A stretch of 6,206 nucleotides of DNA from an uncultured Eubacteriales bacterium. Lineage in GTDB: Bacteria; Bacillota; Clostridia; Oscillospirales; UBA644. A program made the translations under genes and the position numbers. The stretch covers positions 1 to 6,206 of the forward strand of contig CAUHAO010000040.1 of assembly GCA_959604355.1 (NCBI GenBank). The letters run 5' to 3'. This document shows, piece after piece, positions 1 through 5,920 of the stretch. Within the stretch, counting starts at the first letter, position 1. The number at the start of each line of letters is the position of its first letter. The notes beneath the pieces were generated by a model. It was not told the origin of the DNA, searched no databases, and was given only the letters and a program-made list of their open reading frames with translations.

Positions 1-54
1 GCACGACAGACTCTGACTCTGTTTGTTGGGGTTCGAATCCCTATTCCGCTGCCA
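1..54 (+). tRNA. tRNA-Gln (anticodon CTG), 5' end cut off by the window
   Basis: Only the 3' part is present. The anticodon stem is ACAGA (6-10) with TCTGT (18-22) around the loop CTCTGAC (11-17), which puts anticodon CTG at 13-15 and reads glutamine codon CAG. The T arm is TGGGG (27-31) with CCCTA (39-43) around TTCGAAT. The acceptor 3' strand is TTCCGCT (44-50), followed by discriminator G51 and an encoded CCA (52-54). G73 is usual for tRNA-Gln. The acceptor 5' strand, D stem and promoter lie upstream of the window. Confidence 0.93.
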
Positions 55-55
55 C

Positions 56-88
56 AAATATCCTGCTGTACGGCAGGATATTTTTTTT
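56..88 (+). terminator. Rho-independent terminator of tRNA-Gln
   Basis: An 11-bp perfect stem pairs 56-66 with 73-83 around a 6-base loop (67-72). The T run extends to 88, with 8 consecutive T at 81-88. It begins two bases after the CCA end of the tRNA. Confidence 0.92.
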
Positions 89-93
89 ATTTA

Positions 94-120
94 TGTGACC
101 TTTTGCGCCGCTCATACGTT
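94..120 (+). promoter_or_regulatory. Candidate ECF-type promoter of the sigma operon
   Basis: TGTGAC (94-99) is followed after 17 bases by CGTT (117-120). This resembles the TGTAAC/CGTC-like elements that many Firmicute ECF sigma factors use at their own promoters. The gap between the tRNA terminator and the sigma gene has no convincing TTGACA/TATAAT pair: TATAGA at 122-127 has no -35 partner at the right distance. The predicted start would leave a leader of only about 15 bases. Weak, motif-only call. Confidence 0.25.
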
Positions 121-141
121 TTATAGATAGGAGGGTTAAAC

Positions 142-630
142 ATGGGGGTTTTACACAGACAAGATCCCGACATAGCAGAAGTATATGACAGATATTCTGA
201 TATGCTGTTCCGCATTGCTCTCGGACAACTCCAGAACAAACATGACGCTGAGGATGCGGTGCAGGATGTGTATCTCAAATATATTCATCATATACCGAGC
301 TTTAACAATGAGGAGCACCTTCGTTCATGGCTTATCCGTGTGACGCTAAATGTTTGTCATGATATTGTCCGTAAAAGGAACGTCAGGGCCGCGATATCAA
401 TTGACGATATAGGCGATATCGCTACAGAAGATACAACAGGTATGATCGATCTCATGAACACCCTTTCCTCCCTGCCCGAAAAATACAGGGAGATCATAAT
501 CCTGCATTATCTGGAAGGATTCTCATTGGAACAGATAACAAAAATACTTAAAATATCTTTATCCGCTGCTAAAATGCGTCTGCTTCGCGGTAGACAGATA
601 CTTAAGGACGGGGGGATAGATAATGCTTGA
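142..630 (+). CDS. ECF-type RNA polymerase sigma factor (sigma-70 family)
   Basis: A 162-residue protein of normal length for a minimal ECF sigma factor, with only the two core domains. Residues about 12-79 form sigma region 2, which binds core polymerase and the -10 element; the DAEDAVQDVYLK segment (35-46) is the typical region 2.2 signature and RSWLIRVTLN (61-70) follows it. Residues about 103-157 form region 4, with LPEKYREIIILHYLEGFSLE leading into a helix-turn-helix and SAAKMRLLRGR, which reads the -35 element. The linker 80-102 is short and acidic. ATG at 142 is preceded by GGAGGG (130-135), and the stop overlaps the next gene by 8 bases, so the two are probably translationally coupled. 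This arrangement is typical of a sigma factor held inactive by its co-encoded membrane partner. The ECF subgroup and its signal cannot be told from the sequence. Confidence 0.93.
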   Translation: MGVLHRQDPDIAEVYDRYSDMLFRIALGQLQNKHDAEDAVQDVYLKYIHHIPSFNNEEHLRSWLIRVTLNVCHDIVRKRNVRAAISIDDIGDIATEDTTGMIDLMNTLSSLPEKYREIIILHYLEGFSLEQITKILKISLSAAKMRLLRGRQILKDGGIDNA

Positions 631-1117
631 TAAAAATATCGACGCTTACCGAAGTATCAGAGCTCCGAAAGAACTCAGAGAAAAAGTTCTTGCAAAGGCC
701 GAAGTACGCAGCAGAATGCCTGTCCGCGTCTTGGGGCTTGCGGCGAGCTTTGTGCTGTGCGTTGCGGCAGTCATAGCTGTTCTTATTAACTCAAACAGCT
801 CCGACCGTATAAGCGTAAGCGTATTCGGCACGCAGATATCAGCCGACCCGATGCCTGTCGGCAGTGCGGACCGTATTATGCCGGTGAGTATTTCGGATCA
901 GCTTGAACGAATTTCAATTGAAGTATACGAAGAGGATTTCGAGGTGACCGTTTCCGACGGTGAATTCCTGAGATACGGAAATACCGTTTTGTGGAATATT
1001 GTCGGGGCAGATACTGACCGGGAATACCGAATGGTCATCACGGCACAGGGAAGTAAGTATTCCGTAATCATTACTTATGACCGGGAATGCGGTTCATGGA
1101 TGATTTACGGTAAATAA
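623..1117 (+). CDS. Probable membrane-anchored anti-sigma factor
   Basis: A 164-residue protein with about 33 N-terminal residues in the cytoplasm, one membrane helix (about 34-56) and a C-terminal domain of about 108 residues outside the cell. The N-terminal piece (IDAYRSIRAPKELREKVLAK) is short and charged, similar to the sigma-binding tails of small clostridial anti-sigma proteins; no zinc-binding HxxxCxxC motif is present. The outer part is rich in beta-type sequence and has no motif that I recognise. The start codon lies inside the end of the sigma gene (ATGCTTGA, 623-630), with GGGGGA at 611-616 as ribosome binding site. Anti-sigma function is inferred from this overlap, the topology and the N-terminal tail. 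The trigger that would release the sigma factor is unknown. Confidence 0.7.
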   Translation: MLDKNIDAYRSIRAPKELREKVLAKAEVRSRMPVRVLGLAASFVLCVAAVIAVLINSNSSDRISVSVFGTQISADPMPVGSADRIMPVSISDQLERISIEVYEEDFEVTVSDGEFLRYGNTVLWNIVGADTDREYRMVITAQGSKYSVIITYDRECGSWMIYGK

Positions 1118-1135
1118 TATTTTTGGAGGAAAACC

Positions 1136-1645
1136 ATGAAAAAATTTGCACTCATTCTTGCTCTCATTATGACGCTCTGCGTTTTCGCGGGCTGCACCGG
1201 CGGCGATAAAGAGCCTCCGACCGATGATGTTACTGCAAAAACCCCCGCTCAGATTCTTCTTGCCGACTTTAAGGCGAAGATGGCAGAAAATAAGTCTTAT
1301 ACGACTGACGAAATGGCAGAGGCTATCGTCTCTAATGAAATTATCAAGTTTGTAAGTGCTACGATGCCTGTTGAGCCCGGTTTCCTGAGCGGATTCTCCG
1401 ACGAAATAAAAGGCTTTGAACGCGGCACGATGTTCGGCCCCATGATAGGTTCGATCCCGTTCATCGGTTACATCTTTGAACTCGGTGAAGGTGCTGATGC
1501 TGCGGCTTTCGTTGCAACTCTCAAAGAGTCTGCCGATCTGCGCTGGAATATCTGCGTTCAGGCCGACGAGATGGTTTGCGAGAACGTAAAAAACAAAGTA
1601 TTCTTTGTAATGAGCCCCTCGTCTTTTGGAACAGACGGACAGTAA
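1136..1645 (+). CDS. Small predicted lipoprotein of unknown function
   Basis: A 169-residue protein with a lipoprotein signal peptide: MKK, a hydrophobic stretch (4-18) and a lipobox FAGC with Cys20 as the predicted lipidated residue. Residues 21-35 are a polar, low-complexity linker (TGGDKEPPTDD). The mature domain has a helical start (about 38-70), a glycine- and hydrophobic-rich middle (about 85-115) and a C-terminal part ending in KVFFVMSP. The overall plan resembles small clostridial lipoproteins often left as domains of unknown function (DUF4358 is one possibility, not verified). A strong GGAGGA (1125-1130) precedes the ATG by 5 bases, 18 bases after the anti-sigma stop, so it is probably the third gene of the sigma operon. 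It may act as an envelope sensor or target of the regulon; this is inference from position only. Confidence 0.75.
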   Translation: MKKFALILALIMTLCVFAGCTGGDKEPPTDDVTAKTPAQILLADFKAKMAENKSYTTDEMAEAIVSNEIIKFVSATMPVEPGFLSGFSDEIKGFERGTMFGPMIGSIPFIGYIFELGEGADAAAFVATLKESADLRWNICVQADEMVCENVKNKVFFVMSPSSFGTDGQ

Positions 1646-1657
1646 TTAAGAGTTCCT

Positions 1658-1698
1658 GCGGACGCCGTCGCTCTCCGACGGTGTCCGCCTTTTATTTT
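1658..1698 (+). terminator. Strong hairpin terminator or attenuator between the lipoprotein and MBOAT genes
   Basis: A 13-bp stem (1658-1670 with 1676-1688, one G-T pair) encloses a 5-base loop CTCTC. It is GC-rich and followed by the T-rich tract CTTTTATTTT (1689-1698). It starts 12 bases after the lipoprotein stop and its tail ends only 3 bases before the AAGGAGGA of the MBOAT gene, so it closes the first operon and also sits in the leader of the second. Confidence 0.88.
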
Positions 1699-1715
1699 GA
1701 TAAGGAGGATACGGC

Positions 1716-3115
1716 ATGGTTTTTTCCGGAATCCCGTTTTTGTTTTATTTTCTGCCTATCACATTGTTGTTGTATGTGATAGCACCGAAAAAATTTAAAA
1801 ATACCGTTCTATTGATTGCAAGTCTGGTTTTTACGCGTGGGGTGAGCAAAAGCTCGTTATTCTCTTTGCGTTTTCCATTCTTTTGGGGTGGATATTCGGG
1901 CTGCTTATCGAGAAGTTCAAGAAACGTCCTCTTGCACGTGTTTTTTTGTGGACATCCGTGCTCATCGACCTCGCGCTTCTCGCTTATTTTAAATATAGCA
2001 ACTTTTTTATAGAAAATATAAATGCTGTTACCGGCCTGTCGATGCCGCTGCTCAAAATAACGCTGCCTATAGGTATAAGCTTTTACACTTTCCAGATACT
2101 CAGTTATACCGTTGACGTATATCGCGGCACTGTGCCGGCGCAGAAAAACCTCATTGACTTTGCTACATATGTTTCGCTCTTCCCCCAGCTTATCGCAGGC
2201 CCCATTGTACGTTACTCGGATGTCGCGCTCCAGCTCAGACAAAGAGAACATACCGTTGAAAAGACAGCGCTCGGTATCCGCCGGCTGATAATAGGTATCG
2301 GCAAAAAGATTATTTTTGCAAATGCTTTCGGGGAGCTTGCGGACAATTTCCGCGCGTCCACTGATACTTCCGTCCTTTATTATTGGCTCTACGCTGCGGC
2401 CTTGACACTGCAGATATATTTTGATTTCTCGGGTTACAGCGACATGGCCATAGGTCTCGGTAAAGTATTCGGCTTTGATTTTATCGAGAACTTTAATTAT
2501 CCGTATATTTCGCGCAGTATCACGGAGTTCTGGCGCAGATGGCACATCTCGCTCGGCTCATGGTTCCGCGATTACGTTTATATTCCGCTCGGCGGAAACA
2601 GACGCGGCGCGGTGCGTCAGATATTCAATATACTTGTCGTATGGATGCTGACAGGTTTCTGGCACGGTGCATCGTGGAACTTTATCTTGTGGGGACTTTT
2701 TTACGCGGTGCTGCTCATATGCGAAAAACTGTGGCTCAAAAAGTTTCTGGACAAGACACGGGTATTCTGCCATATATACGTTATGCTCGCGGTACTGCTG
2801 GGCTTTGTACTGTTCAGCGCGGATGACCTTCCTCAGACGATATCGGATATAAGCGGAATGTTCGCTTTCGGCAGACTGCCTCTTGTTTCCGCCGAAGCCT
2901 TGTATTATCTGCGTTCGTATGCAGTGTTAATAATTGCGGCAATACTGTGCGCTACGCCGCTTCCGCGCAAATGTTTAGAGCTTATATCACGCAACGATAC
3001 TGCCCGCCGCGTTCTCAATGTCGTAGAGCCGTTCGCGCTTGCGGCACTGTTGCTCGTGTCGGTCGCATTCCTTGTTGACGGTTCGTTTAATCCTTTCCTG
3101 TATTTCCGTTTTTAG
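1716..3115 (+). pseudogene. AlgI/PatA-like MBOAT O-acetyltransferase, broken by a -1 frameshift
   Basis: Membrane-bound O-acyltransferase family; relatives move acetyl groups across the membrane for transfer to alginate, peptidoglycan or other surface polymers. Reading starts at ATG 1716 (AAGGAGGA at 1702-1709) and gives a normal AlgI N-terminus, MVFSGIPFLFYFLPITLLLY, up to Phe39. It then leaves frame at the T run 1828-1832. The family continuation FYAWGE resumes in the -1 frame from 1832 and runs intact to TAG 3113-3115. Joined, the protein has 466 residues, about the usual family length. Conserved parts in joined numbering include LPIGISFYTFQ (117-127), FPQLIAGPIVRY (156-167), FDFSGYSDMAIG (236-247), RRWHISLGSWFRDYVYIPLGG (274-294) and WHGASWNF, with the presumed catalytic His at 317. 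The unshifted frame stops at 2012. The only later in-frame start, TTG 1883, has no ribosome binding site. A single missing T, real or from sequencing, explains everything. Confidence 0.88.
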
Positions 3116-3124
3116 GAGGAGATC

Positions 3125-4231
3125 ATGAACACAAAGATAAAGAATATCCTTGTAATAACGCTGTCCGCTCTTATCATATTCGGTTTTTCGGTCTGGAGCA
3201 TCGCGTTTCCTTCAAAGACCTATTCCGAGAGCGAGCGCAGGGTTCTTGCACAGTTCCCCAAGGTGACATTTGACGGTCTACTGTCAGGCAGTTATATGTC
3301 GGATTTCGAATCCGCTGCACCCGACCGTTTCCCGATGCGTGACTCATTCCGTACACTTAAGGCAATGACCGCTCTGTATCTTATGCAGCAGAAGGACAAT
3401 AACGGTCTGTATACGGTCAACGGATATACATCAAAATTGGAATATCCCGAAAAACCGGTAATGATCCAAGGCTTTACGGAAAAACTGGCCAAGATATACG
3501 ACCGTTACATAAAGGACAGCAACTGTAACGTATATCTGTCTGTTATTCCTGACAAAAACGCATTTCTTGCTCCTCTCGGCTCATATCTTGCGATGGACTA
3601 CGATGCCGTGATTGAAAGGATAAGGGCGGAGGTCGATTATGCGGAATATATAGACATATTCCCGTATTTGTCTCTTGAGGATTTTTACCGCACAGATCAG
3701 CACTGGAGACAGGAGAACATAGTAGATATAGCACATAAGGTCGCTCAATCCATGAAGACTGAAATAACCGAAGATTTTACGGAAAATACTCTTGATAAGG
3801 ATTTCTTCGGAACTTATGTAGGCCAGTCCGCCCTGCCGCTGTCTCCCGATACGTTAAAATATCTTACTTCTGATATTATAAACGCGTGCGTGGTCACGAG
3901 TTACGATACCGGAACCGGAAAACCCGCCGAAATGTATGACATGGAGAAAGCTCACGGCAGAGACCCGTACGAAATGTTTCTTTGCGGTTCGTGCGCATTG
4001 CTTGTTATTGATAATCCCAATGCTTCAACAGACAGGGAACTCGTTCTTTTCCGTGACTCATTCGGAAGCAGTCTTGCTCCTTTGCTTGCGTCCGGGTACT
4101 CAAAGATAACGCTTGTTGACCTGAGGTATATAAGCAGTGATCTGATTGGAAATTATGTCAGCTTCGATAACGCAGACGTGCTTTTCATGTACAGCACACT
4201 GATAATAAATAACAGCGCATCATTGAAATAA
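3125..4231 (+). CDS. AlgJ/AlgX-like DHHW-family acetylation protein (SGNH-like)
   Basis: A 368-residue protein with an N-terminal signal anchor (about 8-28) and a large outer domain. It carries the marks of the DHHW/AlgX/AlgJ group: TDQHW (190-194, Asp191 and His193 as presumed catalytic pair) and LFRDSFGSSLAPLL (308-321, Ser312 as presumed nucleophile), then the family-typical VDLRYI (331-336). Such proteins work outside the membrane with an MBOAT partner and pass acetyl groups onto a polysaccharide or other surface polymer. The gene begins 9 bases after the MBOAT stop; its AGGAGGA (3114-3120) overlaps that stop, so the two are one operon. This gene is intact although its partner is frameshifted. 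The middle region (about 210-305) is less conserved. The acceptor polymer cannot be told from the sequence. Confidence 0.85.
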   Translation: MNTKIKNILVITLSALIIFGFSVWSIAFPSKTYSESERRVLAQFPKVTFDGLLSGSYMSDFESAAPDRFPMRDSFRTLKAMTALYLMQQKDNNGLYTVNGYTSKLEYPEKPVMIQGFTEKLAKIYDRYIKDSNCNVYLSVIPDKNAFLAPLGSYLAMDYDAVIERIRAEVDYAEYIDIFPYLSLEDFYRTDQHWRQENIVDIAHKVAQSMKTEITEDFTENTLDKDFFGTYVGQSALPLSPDTLKYLTSDIINACVVTSYDTGTGKPAEMYDMEKAHGRDPYEMFLCGSCALLVIDNPNASTDRELVLFRDSFGSSLAPLLASGYSKITLVDLRYISSDLIGNYVSFDNADVLFMYSTLIINNSASLK

Positions 4232-4468
4232 AAAAACAGCCGCAATACGGCGTCTCCTGTATGGGGAGGTGCTTTGTTGCGGCTTTTGTCGGGTCTCGCG
4301 GCAGAGTAGCTGCAGGACGCTTTTGAGAATCATAATGTGTTGTTATCAGTATTGCCCACGGAGCAGAGGTCCTTCGTCTCGGCATTTTTCAGCCGGCGGG
4401 TCAATATAACGCCGATAAAGCTTTTAAACCTTGACAGCCCTGCTTATTTCGTTCTCGCCCACGCTGTA
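4231..4468 (-). ncRNA. Candidate structured minus-strand RNA, class unknown
   Basis: This stretch has no protein gene, yet shows long-range pairing. GCAGGGC (complement of 4437-4443) pairs with GTCCTGC (complement of 4312-4318) over 7 bp including one G-U. Outside it, GGC-AGA (complement of 4453-4459, one bulged base) pairs with TCTGCC (complement of 4300-4305). Inside lie GTCAA/TTGAC (4431-4435 with 4400-4404) and CGGC/GCCG (4380-4383 with 4392-4395). A TATAAT box on the - strand precedes it and a hairpin with seven T ends it, which predicts an RNA of about 235 bases. I looked for the signatures of tmRNA, RNase P RNA and SRP RNA and saw none. A 6S-like RNA or a decayed gene remain possible. 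Confidence 0.3.
4238..4287. terminator. Bidirectional terminator after the acetylation operon
   Basis: AGCCGCAA (4238-4245) pairs with TTGCGGCT (4277-4284), with a partial inner stem (CTCC 4254-4257 with GGAG 4265-4268). On the + strand only four T follow (4284-4287), which makes a modest terminator. On the - strand the hairpin is followed by G and then seven T (complement of 4231-4236 plus the adjoining base of the stop region), so it terminates better in that direction. It lies 6 bases after the DHHW stop codon. Confidence 0.72.
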
Positions 4469-4474
4469 AGCGGT

Positions 4475-4480
4475 ATTATA
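4475..4480 (-). promoter_or_regulatory. Minus-strand -10 box for the candidate RNA
   Basis: The complement reads TATAAT, a perfect -10 consensus, pointing away from perR. The -35 at the right spacing is poor (TCACGA-like), and the surroundings are AT-rich, so a chance match is possible. Support comes from the minus-strand hairpin with a T run about 240 bases downstream. Confidence 0.3.
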
Positions 4481-4525
4481 TTTAAGAATTAAGTTTGTCG
4501 TGAAAAATAAATCTTTAAGAGCCTA

Positions 4526-4554
4526 TTGACAAATCGAGAAAAATGTGTTATAAT
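4526..4554 (+). promoter_or_regulatory. Consensus sigma-A promoter of perR
   Basis: TTGACA (4526-4531) and TATAAT (4549-4554) are both perfect and separated by 17 bases. Transcription should start near 4561, inside the inverted repeat described next. Such a strong promoter fits a gene that is held down by a repressor. Confidence 0.92.
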
Positions 4555-4562
4555 ACAATTAA

Positions 4563-4577
4563 CGATAATAATTATCA
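4563..4577. promoter_or_regulatory. Fur-family operator over the perR transcription start
   Basis: CGATAAT-A-ATTATCA is a 7-1-7 inverted repeat; it extends to 10-1-10 (4560-4580) with a single mismatched pair. It matches the Bacillus Fur consensus TGATAATnATTATCA in all but the first base, and the PerR consensus TTATAATnATTATAA in fewer positions. It starts 8 bases after the -10 box, so a bound repressor would block the promoter. Autoregulation by the gene product is the simplest reading. Confidence 0.85.
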
Positions 4578-4596
4578 TTAATGGCAGGAGAAGAAT

Positions 4597-4977
4597 ATGC
4601 ACCGGTTCAGTAAAAAGCGTCAGGCGATACTTGACTGTCTGCGTGGTACGACTATCCATCCCGCTGCCGATTGGATCTATGAAAATCTCAAAATAATATA
4701 TCCCGATCTGAGTCTTGCGACCGTGTACCGCAATCTCGCGGAACTGAAAAAAGAGGGATTTGTGCGGTCGATGGGCATCGTTGCGGGGCAGGAGCATTTC
4801 GATGCAAACATAATGCCTCATTCCCACGCGATATGCCGTTGCTGCGGCGCGATAGTTGATTTAAAAAACATACAGCCGCCGCAAGAACTTGTTGAGACAG
4901 TTGAATCCGCTGCGGGCTACGATGTTTCGGAAGTCGTTCTGCAATTCGCAGGGCTGTGCGGGAAATGTAGGCGGTAA
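4597..4977 (+). CDS. perR: PerR-like peroxide-sensing Fur-family repressor
   Basis: A 126-residue Fur-superfamily repressor. The winged-helix DNA-binding domain covers about 1-60, with the recognition helix in LSLATVYRNLAELKKEG (38-54). The dimer and metal domain follows. The five PerR regulatory-site ligands of Bacillus subtilis (His37, Asp85, His91, His93, Asp104) correspond exactly to His21, Asp69, His75, His77 and Asp88, all with an offset of 16. In PerR, iron at this site lets peroxide oxidise the histidines and release DNA. The structural zinc cysteines are Cys80/Cys83 and Cys121/Cys124. It is shorter than Bacillus PerR because the N-terminus lacks about 16 residues; an in-frame TAA at 4579-4581 excludes an earlier start, and AGGAG (4586-4590) supports ATG 4597. 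Rubrerythrin follows 52 bases later, a common PerR target. A Fur-like role in iron control is the main alternative. Confidence 0.85.
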   Translation: MHRFSKKRQAILDCLRGTTIHPAADWIYENLKIIYPDLSLATVYRNLAELKKEGFVRSMGIVAGQEHFDANIMPHSHAICRCCGAIVDLKNIQPPQELVETVESAAGYDVSEVVLQFAGLCGKCRR

Positions 4978-5029
4978 ACCCGGTATCAATACCCGGAATA
5001 ATATAATAATCTATAAGGAGAATAATGCA

Positions 5030-5674
5030 ATGAAAACTTACAAATGCAAAGTATGCGGAGAAGTATTTACTGTTACCGACGGCGAGACCCCCGTTTGCCC
5101 GAAATGCAAACAGAGCGGTGACAAACTCGAACTCATAGCAAACAAATACGCCGGCACTCAGACTGAAAAGAACCTTGCTGCGGCGTTTGCAGGCGAATCT
5201 CAGGCAAGAAACAAGTACACATATTTCGCTTCCACCGCGAAAAAAGAAGGCTACGAGCAGATAGCGGCTCTCTTCCTCAAGACCGCAGATAATGAGAAAG
5301 AACACGCAAAGATGTGGTTCAAAGAACTTTCAGGCCTCGGCAATACCGCTGAAAACCTCGGTGCAGCAGCAGACGGCGAGAATTTCGAGTGGACCGATAT
5401 GTATGAAGGCTTTGCAAAGACTGCCGAAGAGGAAGGCTTTGCGGATCTTGCGAAAAAATTCCGCATGGTCGCGGCTATCGAAAAGCATCATGAGGAGCGT
5501 TACCGCGCACTTCTGAAGAACGTTGAGACTGCTGCCGTTTTCGCAAAGAGCGAAGTTAAGGTTTGGGAATGCCGCAACTGCGGACACATCGTTGTCGGCA
5601 CGAACGCACCCGAGGTCTGCCCTGTCTGCGCTCATCCTCAGGCTTATTTCGAAGTAAACGCTGAGAATTATTAA
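5030..5674 (+). CDS. rbr: Rubrerythrin with two rubredoxin-like metal sites
   Basis: A 214-residue cytoplasmic rubrerythrin, which reduces hydrogen peroxide to water with electrons passed through its rubredoxin site. Three parts are seen. An N-terminal rubredoxin-like knuckle carries Cys6, Cys9, Cys23 and Cys26. A four-helix diiron domain (about 40-168) has AGESQAR with Glu56, NEKEH with Glu89 and His92, a middle EEEGF stretch after Glu126, and EKHHEERY with Glu151 and His154. A C-terminal rubredoxin domain has Cys181, Cys184, Cys197 and Cys200. All expected iron ligands are present. The open frame extends upstream to 4889 inside perR, but ATG 5030 is chosen because AAGGAG (5015-5020) lies 9 bases before it and the protein begins directly with the metal-binding domain. 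It probably shares the perR transcript; a TATAAT at 5002-5007 lacks a good -35. Confidence 0.95.
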   Translation: MKTYKCKVCGEVFTVTDGETPVCPKCKQSGDKLELIANKYAGTQTEKNLAAAFAGESQARNKYTYFASTAKKEGYEQIAALFLKTADNEKEHAKMWFKELSGLGNTAENLGAAADGENFEWTDMYEGFAKTAEEEGFADLAKKFRMVAAIEKHHEERYRALLKNVETAAVFAKSEVKVWECRNCGHIVVGTNAPEVCPVCAHPQAYFEVNAENY

Positions 5675-5708
5675 TTGATATATATATTTTAAAAACCGAA
5701 AGATACAG

Positions 5709-5740
5709 AATTCCCTCCGCTTTAATATGCGGAGGGAATT
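5709..5740 (+). terminator. Hairpin terminator after rubrerythrin
   Basis: A perfect 12-bp stem AATTCCCTCCGC (5709-5720) pairs with GCGGAGGGAATT (5729-5740) around an 8-base loop. The T tail is short (ATTT, then CC), so it may end the perR-rbr transcript inefficiently or only protect its 3' end. It starts 34 bases after the stop. Confidence 0.7.
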
Positions 5741-5758
5741 TCCGCAGAAAAATGTTCT

Positions 5759-5808
5759 CTGAAAATATTGGTTACGGAAAGGTAAGATTTCTCCGAACAA
5801 TATTTCAG
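5759..5808. repeat. Long bulged inverted repeat of unknown role
   Basis: Positions 5759-5778 pair with 5792-5808 over 17 base pairs with three single-base bulges (A5765, G5771, A5774) and a 13-base loop. The outer arms are CTGAAAATATTG and CAATATTTCAG; the inner arms are CGGA and TCCG. It is not followed by a T run on the + strand, so it is not an ordinary terminator. It could be part of an RNA, a binding site or a palindromic repeat copy. Confidence 0.6.
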
Positions 5809-5820
5809 CATATATACTTC

Positions 5821-5920
5821 GATAGCCTCAACCGAGAGTATCTGTAAGCCGTGTGCTGCAGGGGAAAATCGGCGTTTAGATCAGGTTTCGGGGATTCTGC
5901 CGATATTGCACGTTGTCGTG
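5821..5920. other. Gene-free stretch with further inverted repeats
   Basis: Between rubrerythrin and tRNA-Leu no credible protein gene is seen on either strand. Besides the large hairpin upstream, three smaller ones follow: GATA..TATC with inner CTC/GAG (5821-5842), ATCGGC/GCCGAT (5868-5904) and CACG-TTGT-CGTG (5909-5920). Positions 5921-5978 are T-rich and show nothing more. Short arms can arise by chance, so only the run of four hairpins together is suggestive of a structured RNA. Confidence 0.3.

Noticed and set aside
1745..2545. Minus-strand open frame of 266 codons across the MBOAT gene
   Set aside because: It lies opposite a clearly conserved MBOAT coding sequence, lacks a ribosome binding site and has no recognisable domain; it is a shadow frame.
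1883..3115. MBOAT starting at TTG 1883 as an independent 410-residue protein
   Set aside because: There is no ribosome binding site and the first membrane helices encoded from 1716 would be missing; the frameshift explanation accounts for the whole region.
4185..4385. Minus-strand frame of 66 codons over the end of the DHHW gene and its terminator
   Set aside because: It runs through the terminator hairpin and has an unnatural composition rich in Pro, Thr and Arg; it has no ribosome binding site.
4889..5029. Extended N-terminus of rubrerythrin inside perR
   Set aside because: The added residues are the perR sequence in another frame; the ribosome binding site at 5015-5020 and the metal-binding start of the protein support ATG 5030.
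4688..5305. Minus-strand frame of 205 codons over perR and rubrerythrin
   Set aside because: It is antisense to two well-supported genes and shows no family features.
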